This document shows, piece by piece, positions 5,740-12,860 of a stretch of DNA of 29,459 nucleotides; position 1 is the stretch's first letter, and the number at the start of each line of letters is the position of its first letter. Where the stretch lies: the NCBI GenBank assembly GCA_964478325.1, contig CAYZIA010000005.1, positions 1 through 29,459 on the forward strand, read 5' to 3'. The position numbers were made by a program, and so were the translations under genes. Below the pieces are notes generated by a model. That model made no database searches. It worked only from the letters and a program-made list of their open reading frames with translations, and was not told the origin of the DNA. Source of the stretch: DUAL01 sp964478325 (GTDB lineage Bacteria > Bacteroidota > Bacteroidia > Flavobacteriales > BACL11).

Positions 5740-8355
5740 TTATTTCTTTCCGATATACTTTTTAATCTCATTAAGTTTTAATAGTGCTTCAACAGGAGTA
5801 AGTGTGTCAATATCAATATCTAAAAGCTCCTCTCTTATTTGAATTAATACTGGGTCATCTAGTTTAAAAAAACTCAGTTGGAAATCATCCTTTTTACTAA
5901 TCTTTTTTGATTTTTCTTTCAATTCATTTGCTGAAAGAGAACTCTCTAATTGTTGCATAATAGTATTGGCTCTTTTTACAATACTACTTGGCATACCAGC
6001 CATTTGTGCTACATGAATACCAAAACTATGAGCACTCCCTCCTTTCTTTAATTTACGTAAAAAAATAATTTTCCCATCTATCTCTTTTACCGAAACATTG
6101 TAGTTTTTTATCCTTGTAAAAGAGTTTGTCATTTCATTTAGCTCATGATAATGAGTAGCAAAAAGAGTTTTCGCTTTACTATTATGTTCATGCAGATATT
6201 CGGCTATTGCCCATGCAATTGATACCCCATCATAAGTACTTGTCCCTCTACCAATTTCGTCCAGTAAAATCAAACTCCTTTCCGAAATATTATTTAAAAT
6301 GCTGGCTGTTTCGTTCATCTCCACCATAAAAGTAGATTCGCCCATTGATATATTGTCAGCCCCCCCAACACGAGTAAAAATTTTATCGACAATACCAATT
6401 TGAGCAGTATCTGCAGGCACAAAACAACCAACCTGAGCCATCAATACAATAAGTGCTGTTTGTCTTAAAAGCGCTGATTTCCCTGACATATTTGGTCCGG
6501 TTACCATTATTATTTGTTGAGTATCTCTATCTAATTGTGTATTGTTTGATACATAACTTTCCCCAGCTTTTAGTTGCCTTTCAATTACAGGATGTCTTCC
6601 TCCTTTTATGATTAATGCTTTTCCATTATTGATAATTGGTTTTTTGTAATTATATTTTTTGGATATAAAAGCAAAAGAATATAAACAATCTAATTTTGCA
6701 ATAAGCTGTGCATTAAGTTGAATAGGCGCTATAAACTTTGTTAAATTTTGTACTAATTCCTGATAAATCTTTTGTTCAAGTACAGAAATCTTTTCCTCAG
6801 CAGTTAGAATCTTGTTTTCATAATCTTTCAATTCTTTTGTGATGTACCTTTCAGCACTTACAAGCGTTTGCTTTCTAATCCAATCTTCAGGTATTTTATC
6901 TTTGTGTTTATTTCTTACTTCCAAATAATAGCCAAATACATTATTGAAAGAAATCTTAAGAGAAGAGATTCCTGTTTTTTCTGTTTCTCTTTCCAAAATT
7001 TGTTGCAGAATTTCTTTTCCTGAATTTGCAATTTCTCTTAACTCATCCAATTGTGTATTTACCCCAACATTTATTACATTACCTTTATTTAGTAATGTTG
7101 GCGGATTAGGATGTAATTCTTTTTTGATCTTCTCTCTTATTTGAGCACAAACATCAATCTGTTTTCCAATATTCTTTAATGTTTTATCGGAAGAATTTTG
7201 ACAAGCATCTTTTATGGGGATTAGGGCTTCTAATCCAATTTTTAATTGCATACATTCTCTTGGAGAAATTCTAGTAGTTGCAACTTTTGAGATGAGGCGT
7301 TCCAAATCACCAATTTGAAAAATTTGTTCTTTTATAAGATGGGAAAAATCATCATACCCAATAAAGTAATTCACCACTTTCAATCGTTCATTTATTAATT
7401 TTTCTTCTCTTAGAGGAAATGTTACCCACTTTTTTAGCATTCTTGAACCCATAGCAGAAATTGTATTATCAAGTACATCCAGCAAAGTTTTTGCTCCATC
7501 ATTTGGGGAATAAAAAAGCTCCAAATTTCGGATAGTAAATTTATCCATCCACACATAATGCTCCTTATCAATTCTGCTAATTTTTACAATATGAGTAGTA
7601 TAATGATGTTCCGTTTCTTGTAAATAATGTAAAATAGCCCCTGCTGCAATTTGTCCATTTTTCATTACCTCAATTCCAAATCCTTTTAGCGTTGAGGTAT
7701 CAAATTGTTTTTGCAAAAGCTCGGTGGAATAATCAGGTGTAAAAACCCAGTTATCTATAGCAAAACTATTATGTTTTTCTCCAAAATCTGCAATAAAATC
7801 TGTTCTGGTTTGTTTTTGAAACAATACTTCTGCAGGACAGAAGCTTTCCAATAGTTTGTCTATGTACTCTATGTTCCCTTCTGCTATAAAGAATTCTCCA
7901 GTGGAAATATCTAAAAAAGAAATGCCCAGATCTTTTTCACCATAATATACAGCTCCCAAAAAGTTATTTTGTTTATTCTCTAACACCAAATCATTATAAG
8001 ATACTCCTGGTGTTACAAGTTCCGTTACCCCTCTTTTTACTATTTTTTTGGTAAGTTTAGGGTCTTCCAATTGCTCACAAATAGCAATCCTTTGACCAGA
8101 TTTAACTAGCTTTGGTAAATAAATATCTAAGGAATGGTGCGGAAAACCAGCTAACTCAATTTTAGAATCTCCATTGTTTCTGGCGGTAAGTACTATGCCT
8201 AAAATCTTGGAGGTTGTAATAGCGTCTTCCCCAAAAGTTTCATAAAAATCACCAATTCTAAAAAGCAAAAGAGCATCAGGATGTTTTGCCTTAATGCTAT
8301 TGTATTGCCCCATAAGAGGAGTTTCCTTTTTTTGCTTTTTATTTTTAGTTGTCAA
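5740..8355 (-). CDS. mutS: DNA mismatch repair protein MutS, TTG start
   Basis: MutS recognises mismatches and, with ATP, recruits MutL. The 871-residue protein has all landmarks: mismatch-reading FYE (Phe37, Glu39), Walker A TGPNMSGKS (about 619-627), the NISMGESTFMVEM signature, Walker B LILLDE (695-700) followed by IGRGTSTYDG, and FATHYHEL. Near the end QLSFF (826-830) fits a beta-clamp-binding motif. The start is TTG at 8353-8355. An in-frame TAA lies two codons upstream, and the next ATG (residue 15) would remove the KKETPL segment that I recall as conserved in related MutS proteins. It is divergent from an RNA methyltransferase gene across a 36-bp gap. The tRNA operon follows downstream. 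Confidence 0.97.
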   Translation of the reverse strand: MTTKNKKQKKETPLMGQYNSIKAKHPDALLLFRIGDFYETFGEDAITTSKILGIVLTARNNGDSKIELAGFPHHSLDIYLPKLVKSGQRIAICEQLEDPKLTKKIVKRGVTELVTPGVSYNDLVLENKQNNFLGAVYYGEKDLGISFLDISTGEFFIAEGNIEYIDKLLESFCPAEVLFQKQTRTDFIADFGEKHNSFAIDNWVFTPDYSTELLQKQFDTSTLKGFGIEVMKNGQIAAGAILHYLQETEHHYTTHIVKISRIDKEHYVWMDKFTIRNLELFYSPNDGAKTLLDVLDNTISAMGSRMLKKWVTFPLREEKLINERLKVVNYFIGYDDFSHLIKEQIFQIGDLERLISKVATTRISPRECMQLKIGLEALIPIKDACQNSSDKTLKNIGKQIDVCAQIREKIKKELHPNPPTLLNKGNVINVGVNTQLDELREIANSGKEILQQILERETEKTGISSLKISFNNVFGYYLEVRNKHKDKIPEDWIRKQTLVSAERYITKELKDYENKILTAEEKISVLEQKIYQELVQNLTKFIAPIQLNAQLIAKLDCLYSFAFISKKYNYKKPIINNGKALIIKGGRHPVIERQLKAGESYVSNNTQLDRDTQQIIMVTGPNMSGKSALLRQTALIVLMAQVGCFVPADTAQIGIVDKIFTRVGGADNISMGESTFMVEMNETASILNNISERSLILLDEIGRGTSTYDGVSIAWAIAEYLHEHNSKAKTLFATHYHELNEMTNSFTRIKNYNVSVKEIDGKIIFLRKLKKGGSAHSFGIHVAQMAGMPSSIVKRANTIMQQLESSLSANELKEKSKKISKKDDFQLSFFKLDDPVLIQIREELLDIDIDTLTPVEALLKLNEIKKYIGKK

Positions 8356-8367
8356 AAATTAATTCTT

Positions 8368-8375
8368 TAATATTG
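8368..8375 (+). promoter_or_regulatory. Possible -7 element for the RNA methyltransferase gene
   Basis: TAATATTG matches TAnnTTTG at all but one fixed base, with TTG (8349-8351) 16 nt upstream. The ATG follows 16 nt downstream. It lies within the 36-bp divergent region shared with mutS. Confidence 0.3.
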
Positions 8376-8379
8376 TCGA

Positions 8380-8387
8380 CAAATATA
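8380..8387 (-). promoter_or_regulatory. Putative -7 element of mutS
   Basis: The minus strand reads TATATTTG, an exact match to TAnnTTTG, 24 nt upstream of the TTG start. A perfect 10-bp palindrome, TTGTCGACAA (8373-8382), overlaps both this site and the opposing possible promoter. No clear -33 TTG is seen. Confidence 0.5.
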
Positions 8388-8391
8388 ATAG

Positions 8392-8916
8392 ATGAGGAAG
8401 TTAAAAAATAATGAATTGCAAAGAATAAGTGTTAAAGATTTCAAATCGGCAAAAAAGACACCTATTATTATTGTATTAGATAATATAAGAAGCGCCATGA
8501 ATGTAGGATCTGTCTTCAGAACTGCTGATGCATTTATTATTGAAAAAATCTATTTGTGTGGGATTACTGCCTGTCCACCAAATAAAGAAATATTAAAAAC
8601 TGCAATAGGAGCAAACGAAACTGTAGCTTGGGAATATGTGAAAGAGACAACTGATATTATTACAAAATTAAAAATAGAAAAGCATCATATAGTTGGGGTA
8701 GAACAAACTGAAAAAACAACTCTTTTACAAAACTTTGAAAATCATAATAAGAAAATAGTTTTAATTTTCGGACATGAAGTTTTTGGCGTTGATGAGCAAG
8801 TGATAAATCTTTGTGATGAATATATTGAAATTCCACAATTTGGAACAAAACATTCTTTAAATATTTCAGTAAGTGTTGGAATTGTAATGTGGGAAATATG
8901 GAAAAAAATAAATTAG
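8392..8916 (+). CDS. SpoU/TrmH-family (SPOUT) RNA 2'-O-methyltransferase
   Basis: These trefoil-knot enzymes methylate ribose 2'-OH in tRNA or rRNA using S-adenosylmethionine. At 174 residues it is a minimal catalytic domain without an obvious RNA-binding extension. Motif 1 is NIRSAMNVGSVFRTADAF (31-48, with the conserved Asn and Arg43). Motif 2 is IFGHEVFGV (125-133) and motif 3 is EIPQFGTKHSLNISVSVGI (146-164), which forms the knot and cofactor site. ATG at 8392 is the only sensible start. It is divergent from mutS. The target nucleotide (tRNA Gm18 or another) cannot be decided from sequence alone, so no symbol is given. A weak AT-only inverted repeat follows the stop. Confidence 0.88.
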   Translation: MRKLKNNELQRISVKDFKSAKKTPIIIVLDNIRSAMNVGSVFRTADAFIIEKIYLCGITACPPNKEILKTAIGANETVAWEYVKETTDIITKLKIEKHHIVGVEQTEKTTLLQNFENHNKKIVLIFGHEVFGVDEQVINLCDEYIEIPQFGTKHSLNISVSVGIVMWEIWKKIN

Positions 8917-8919
8917 TAG

Positions 8920-8940
8920 ATTAATTTTTTCTAAATTAAT
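8920..8940 (+). terminator. Weak AT-only hairpin after the methyltransferase gene
   Basis: ATTAATTT-TTTCT-AAATTAAT is a perfect 8-bp inverted repeat four bases after the stop. There is no GC pair and no T-run after it, so termination here is doubtful. Confidence 0.25.
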
Positions 8941-8993
8941 TGTGTTCCCTAAAAAACAAAAAGTACTTTTAAGCGTTATCTGTGTGTATTTTA

Positions 8994-9001
8994 TATCTTT
9001 G
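8994..9001 (+). promoter_or_regulatory. Putative -7 element of the OmpA/TPR lipoprotein gene
   Basis: TATCTTTG is an exact TAnnTTTG match, 39 nt before the ATG at 9041. No convincing TTG is found 17-20 nt upstream. Confidence 0.5.
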
Positions 9002-9040
9002 CCGAGAATTTTAGGAATTAACCAAAAAACTTAGAAAAGC

Positions 9041-10714
9041 ATGAATCTATCAGGTATCTCAAAAGCAATCTTAATCCTATTTCTTGGCGCTTTAATAAGC
9101 GGATGCGGACTTACGCAAATGACAAGCAAATACGATACAGTTTTATATACTGTAACTCCACCAATCTTACAAGTACATGGCGGCAAAGTAGCGGTAAAGA
9201 TTGATGGAAATATTCCGGCTAAATATTTCCACAAGAATGCAACAGTTAATTTTACTCCTGTTTTAAAAAGTGAGAGTTCTGAAGCAACTTTTAAAACCAT
9301 TACTTTGCAAGGAGAAGAAGCAACTGGAGGAGAAAAAACAATCTCCTATGCTGCTGGTGGTGGCTTTACTTATAAAGATAAAATAAACTACACAGAAGGC
9401 ATGTTTGTTTCTAACTTAGAAATACAAGCAGTGGCAAAACTAAAAGATGATGCTGAGCCATTAGGTCCTGTAACTATTGCAAAAGGAGTAATTGCTACAT
9501 CACAAAGGGTGCAGAATACGGAAGAAATTACTATTGCACATCATGGATATGAGAAAGAAACTATACTTTCTGAATTTGCGACTATTTACTTTTTAGTAAA
9601 TCAAAGTGCTATCCGAACCTCTGAAAAGAGTGATGAGGATATGAATAGATTAAAAGAATTTGTAAAATTAGGATATAAAACCCAAAGTATTGAGATCAAA
9701 TCCTTTGCTTCCCCAGAAGGAACGGTAGACGCTAATGATGATGTGTCGGAAAGAAGGAATAAATCTACTGTAAGATACACAAAGCAAATTTTGAAAAAAC
9801 TAAAATTAGATGGAGCTAATAATGAGCAACTTTATACCAATATTTCATACGGAGAGGATTGGGATGGCTTTAATCGGCTTATGAAAGCCTCTGACATGCA
9901 AGACAAAAGAAGAGTTTTAAATATTGTAAACTCTGTGGAAGATCCTGAAAAAAGAGAACAAGCAATTCGTGATATGGCAGAACTTTATGATGCTATTGAC
10001 AAGAATATCTTACCTCAACTAAGAAAAGCGCAAATCAGTATTCTGTGCTATCAGCCAAAAAGAACTGATGAGAACATTTTAGCTCTTTCTACATCCAACC
10101 CTGATTCATTGGATGTAAAAGAATTACTTTTTGCTGCTACTCTTACAAATGATAGGGAAACTAAAATGCAAATCTATAATACAGTAGTGAATTTGTATAA
10201 TGATTGGAGAGCTTGTAATAATATTGCTTGTATTTATATTGCAGAAAACAATTTAGATAATGCAAATAACTGGTTAGACAAAGCATTTGAGATAATTGGA
10301 AATCAATCAGATGTACTTAGTAATTATGGCATTATTGCAGCAAGAAAAGGAAATTTAAGTAAGGCACAGCAGCTTTTTAATCAGGCAAATGCAGGCGAAA
10401 AAAATCAAGCTATTTTGGATATTCGCCAAGGAGAATATGCAAAAGCAGCAAGATACTTTAAAAATGCAAGTACGCATAATGCAACCTTGTCAAAACTCTT
10501 GAATGGAAACAATAGTAGCAATTGTACAGACAATACTGCTGCTTGTTATTATTTGAATGCAATAGTTGGTGCACGTTCTGCTAATATACAGATGCTCACA
10601 AGTAATTTATCAAAAGCAATTGCCTCTGACCCTTCTTACAAACAGGAAGCAGAAAAAGATTTAGAATTTATCAATTATAGAGAAGATCTGAAATTTAAAG
10701 CACTAATTAATTAA
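9041..10714 (+). CDS. Outer-membrane lipoprotein with OmpA-like and TPR-like regions
   Basis: The 557-residue product has a lipoprotein signal peptide with lipobox LISGC (Cys22), so it is expected to be lipid-anchored. Three regions follow. Residues about 25-170 are beta-rich and of unknown fold. Residues about 180-345 resemble a Bacteroidota OmpA-like domain: a YFLVNQSAIR strand, SFASPEGTVDAND, SERRNKSTV, then the insert GEDWDGFNRLMKASDM...DKRRVLNIV ending near LPQLRKAQI. Residues about 380-545 form helical TPR-like repeats (for example NNIACIYIAENNLDNANNWL and YGIIAARKGNLSKAQQLF). OmpA-like domains usually bind peptidoglycan, but whether this degenerate form does is not known. The gene stands alone, with its own promoter-like site and a strong terminator. 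Role inferred as envelope integrity or scaffolding. Confidence 0.8.
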   Translation: MNLSGISKAILILFLGALISGCGLTQMTSKYDTVLYTVTPPILQVHGGKVAVKIDGNIPAKYFHKNATVNFTPVLKSESSEATFKTITLQGEEATGGEKTISYAAGGGFTYKDKINYTEGMFVSNLEIQAVAKLKDDAEPLGPVTIAKGVIATSQRVQNTEEITIAHHGYEKETILSEFATIYFLVNQSAIRTSEKSDEDMNRLKEFVKLGYKTQSIEIKSFASPEGTVDANDDVSERRNKSTVRYTKQILKKLKLDGANNEQLYTNISYGEDWDGFNRLMKASDMQDKRRVLNIVNSVEDPEKREQAIRDMAELYDAIDKNILPQLRKAQISILCYQPKRTDENILALSTSNPDSLDVKELLFAATLTNDRETKMQIYNTVVNLYNDWRACNNIACIYIAENNLDNANNWLDKAFEIIGNQSDVLSNYGIIAARKGNLSKAQQLFNQANAGEKNQAILDIRQGEYAKAARYFKNASTHNATLSKLLNGNNSSNCTDNTAACYYLNAIVGARSANIQMLTSNLSKAIASDPSYKQEAEKDLEFINYREDLKFKALIN

Positions 10715-10737
10715 AGTTAATTCTACATGTGATTTTG

Positions 10738-10771
10738 AAAGAGCCTCATATATTTGGGGTTCTTTTATTTT
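10738..10771 (+). terminator. Intrinsic terminator after the OmpA/TPR lipoprotein gene
   Basis: AAAGAGCCTCA and TGGGGTTCTTT pair over 11 bp (two G-U pairs) around the loop TATATT, followed by a T-rich tail (TATTTT). It lies 23 bp after the stop and 10 bp before the sulfotransferase ATG. Confidence 0.8.
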
Positions 10772-10780
10772 AAAACTTAA

Positions 10781-11677
10781 ATGAAAAATATTCTTCCAAA
10801 TTTTATCATCATTGGGGCTCAGAAAGCAGCTACCACTTCCCTTTATACTTATTTAAGGCAGCACCCAGAAATTTTTATGACAAAGGTAAAAGAGCCTATG
10901 TTTTTTAACAATTACAAACAAAAAAATACTTTTTTTCTAAAGGGGAGAAAAATAGCAAGAAACAAAACCCTTGAAGAATATAAATCCTTATTTGATAATG
11001 TAAAAAATGAAAAAGCAATTGGAGAAGCATCTCCTGCATATATCTATAATAAAAAAGCAACTACATTAATAAAAAAAGAAATTCCAAATGTAAAAATTAT
11101 AGCTATTTTAAGACAGCCAGTTGAAAGAGCATACTCTAACTTTCTGCACACCAGAAGGGCAGGTAGAGAACCATTAGATGATTTTGAAAAAACTTTTGTT
11201 GTAGAAAACGAAAGAATAAATAAGCATTGGAGTCCGCTTTATCACTACAAATCAAAAGGATTCTATTTTAAGCAACTACAAAGATATTTTGATATCTTCC
11301 CAAAAGAAAATATCAGAATCTTACTTTTTGAAGATGTGATAAAAAACCCAATACTTATTACTAAAGAAATTTTCAAATTTTTGAATGTGGATGTTAATTT
11401 TACTCCTAAAACTTTCAGAAAAATGAATGTGTCTGGAACACCAAAAGGAATTTTTGGCTGGATTATCATGAAATTAAGATTTTATAATTTACTCCCAAAT
11501 ATTCAGCTTAATAAATATTTACCTGATTTTATAATTTCTTTACTTTTCAAATCTGCTTATTCTAAACCAGAAAAATTAAATGAGAATTTGAAAAAGGAAT
11601 TGACAGATAAATACTACAAAACAGATATTTTGCAATTGGAAAAACTAATTGAGAAAGATTTGTCACATTGGCTATAA
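10781..11677 (+). CDS. PAPS-dependent sulfotransferase family protein
   Basis: This cytosolic-type sulfotransferase would move sulfate from 3'-phosphoadenosine-5'-phosphosulfate to an acceptor, by family most often a carbohydrate. The 298-residue protein has the 5'-phosphosulfate loop IIGAQKAATTSLYTYL near its start (catalytic-region Lys15) and the 3'-phosphate site ILRQPVERAYSNF (Arg111, Ser119). It resembles heparan N-deacetylase/N-sulfotransferase-like bacterial proteins. No signal peptide is visible. The gene follows a terminator by 10 bp with no clear promoter, and its stop overlaps the stop of the convergent kinase gene (CTATAA, 6 bp). The acceptor is unknown; surface polysaccharide made by clusters such as the one at 1-3372 is a reasonable guess. 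No PAPS synthesis gene is in the window. Confidence 0.88.
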   Translation: MKNILPNFIIIGAQKAATTSLYTYLRQHPEIFMTKVKEPMFFNNYKQKNTFFLKGRKIARNKTLEEYKSLFDNVKNEKAIGEASPAYIYNKKATTLIKKEIPNVKIIAILRQPVERAYSNFLHTRRAGREPLDDFEKTFVVENERINKHWSPLYHYKSKGFYFKQLQRYFDIFPKENIRILLFEDVIKNPILITKEIFKFLNVDVNFTPKTFRKMNVSGTPKGIFGWIIMKLRFYNLLPNIQLNKYLPDFIISLLFKSAYSKPEKLNENLKKELTDKYYKTDILQLEKLIEKDLSHWL

Positions 11678-12301
11678 ACTAAGGTAATGTAATCCAATAG
11701 GATATGATTGCTTTATTGCAGAAAATATCTTTTGGTATACCGAATCATTCTGAACAAAATCAGCATTTGTTACATCAATTATTAAGACTGGGAAATTATT
11801 TTGTTTTTTGAAAAAATCCAAATACTTTTCTTGAATCTTTAAGAGATAGCAATCTTCTATATCTTGCTCATAAGTTCTATCTCTACTTTTGATATTTTTT
11901 TGCAAACACTGAATATCAGCATGCAAATAAATAAGTAAACTGGGTTTTGGTAAATTGGCAAACATAATATCAAAGAGGCCATAAAATAATTGCAATTCAT
12001 CTTCCCTCAAATTATTTTGTGCAAAAAGCCGAGATTTTATAAAATAATAATCCGAAACGATAAAATCTAAAAATATATCTTGTTCTCTCAATTTTTTTAT
12101 TTGCTTGTAACGTTCAGCTAGAAAAAAAAGCTCTAAGGGAAAGGCGTATTTTGTTGGCTCTTTATAAAATTTTGGCAAAAAAGGATTGTTAGCAAACTTT
12201 TCTAAAACTAAACGTGCATTACAATCTGCTGCAATTTTCTCAGCTAAGGAAGTTTTTCCTACACCAATATTCCCTTCAATACAAATAAAATTATACTGCA
12301 T
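11672..12301 (-). CDS. Deoxynucleoside kinase family protein (folK-linked paralogue)
   Basis: Deoxynucleoside kinases phosphorylate salvaged deoxynucleosides at the 5'-OH. The 209-residue protein has a P-loop (IEGNIGVGKTSLAEK, Lys16), Glu34 and the arginine-rich lid KSRDRTYEQDI (about 138-148). The usual D/E-R-S/T motif after the central strands is here VSDYYFIKS (Asp84, Tyr85), so the normal arginine is absent. The second paralogue at 17081 keeps DRT. The start chosen is ATG at 12299-12301, overlapping the folK stop by 11 bp in the +1 frame relative to folK. A GTG at 12313 is also possible. I recall folK-kinase fusions in some Bacteroidota, which fits this arrangement. Substrate preference (dA or dG) is not readable from the sequence. 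Confidence 0.85.
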   Translation of the reverse strand: MQYNFICIEGNIGVGKTSLAEKIAADCNARLVLEKFANNPFLPKFYKEPTKYAFPLELFFLAERYKQIKKLREQDIFLDFIVSDYYFIKSRLFAQNNLREDELQLFYGLFDIMFANLPKPSLLIYLHADIQCLQKNIKSRDRTYEQDIEDCYLLKIQEKYLDFFKKQNNFPVLIIDVTNADFVQNDSVYQKIFSAIKQSYPIGLHYLSL

Positions 12302-12776
12302 ATTCCTCCACACTTTCTATATCCTTACACTCACTTAAAAGTTCTTCTATGGTTTTATTGTATTTGGGATGTATGAAGCTAGGAGCAACTTCATTTAGTG
12401 GAATAAGTACAAATCTTCTATTGTGCAAATGTATGTGAGGAATACAGATACCATCTTTTTCTACAATTGAATCATTAAAAAGTAAGATGTCAATATCAAT
12501 AATTCGCTCTCCCCATTTTTCATTTCTGATACGACCAATCTTATCCTCAATTTGCAATACTCTTTCTAAAACTTCTTCTGCGGAGAATTCACTTTTAATC
12601 TCCAAAACTTGATTTAGATAATTGTTTTGGTTTTCTACTCCCCAAGGCACGCTTTCATAAATCTTTGATTCTTTTTGAATCACTCCAATCTCTACCGCTA
12701 GAAGTTCAGAAGCATTTTGCAAATATTCCTCTCGTTCACCCATATTAGAGCCCAATTGTAGAAAAATGGTATTCAT
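12291..12776 (-). CDS. folK: 2-amino-4-hydroxy-6-hydroxymethyldihydropteridine pyrophosphokinase (HPPK)
   Basis: FolK transfers pyrophosphate from ATP to 6-hydroxymethyl-7,8-dihydropterin, the step before dihydropteroate synthase in folate synthesis. The 161-residue protein matches the family in length. It begins FLQLGSNMGERE and has YESVPWGV, then the signature KWGERIIDIDILLF with the Mg2+-binding aspartates Asp94 and Asp96. PHIHLHNRRFVLIPL comes next. Start is ATG at 12774-12776. Its 3' end overlaps the deoxynucleoside kinase gene by 11 bp, so the two are probably cotranscribed and coupled. It is divergent from sppA across 84 bp holding a clear -7 promoter element. Confidence 0.96.
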   Translation of the reverse strand: MNTIFLQLGSNMGEREEYLQNASELLAVEIGVIQKESKIYESVPWGVENQNNYLNQVLEIKSEFSAEEVLERVLQIEDKIGRIRNEKWGERIIDIDILLFNDSIVEKDGICIPHIHLHNRRFVLIPLNEVAPSFIHPKYNKTIEELLSECKDIESVEEYAV

Positions 12777-12792
12777 AGTAAAATATAAAGTC

Positions 12793-12800
12793 CAAATATA
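12793..12800 (-). promoter_or_regulatory. Putative -7 element of the folK-kinase operon
   Basis: The minus strand reads TATATTTG, an exact match to TAnnTTTG, 16 nt before the folK ATG. The 14 bases ATTGTCTATATTTG are identical to those upstream of wbpE. Confidence 0.5.
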
Positions 12801-12833
12801 GACAATAGGAAATGATTATGTTGTTTTATTTAT

Positions 12834-12841
12834 TACTTTTA
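12834..12841 (+). promoter_or_regulatory. Possible -7 element of sppA
   Basis: TACTTTTA differs from TAnnTTTG in the last base and lies 19 nt before the ATG. No TTG is at a suitable distance upstream. The same octamer precedes the gene at 3470. Confidence 0.3.
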
Positions 12842-12860
12842 GCCAAGAAAAAATTAGAAA

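Noticed and set aside
10781..11677. Sulfotransferase as a recent foreign insertion
   Set aside because: Base composition looks like the surroundings, the gene is intact, and it overlaps the neighbouring stop codon. Sequence alone does not support recent transfer.
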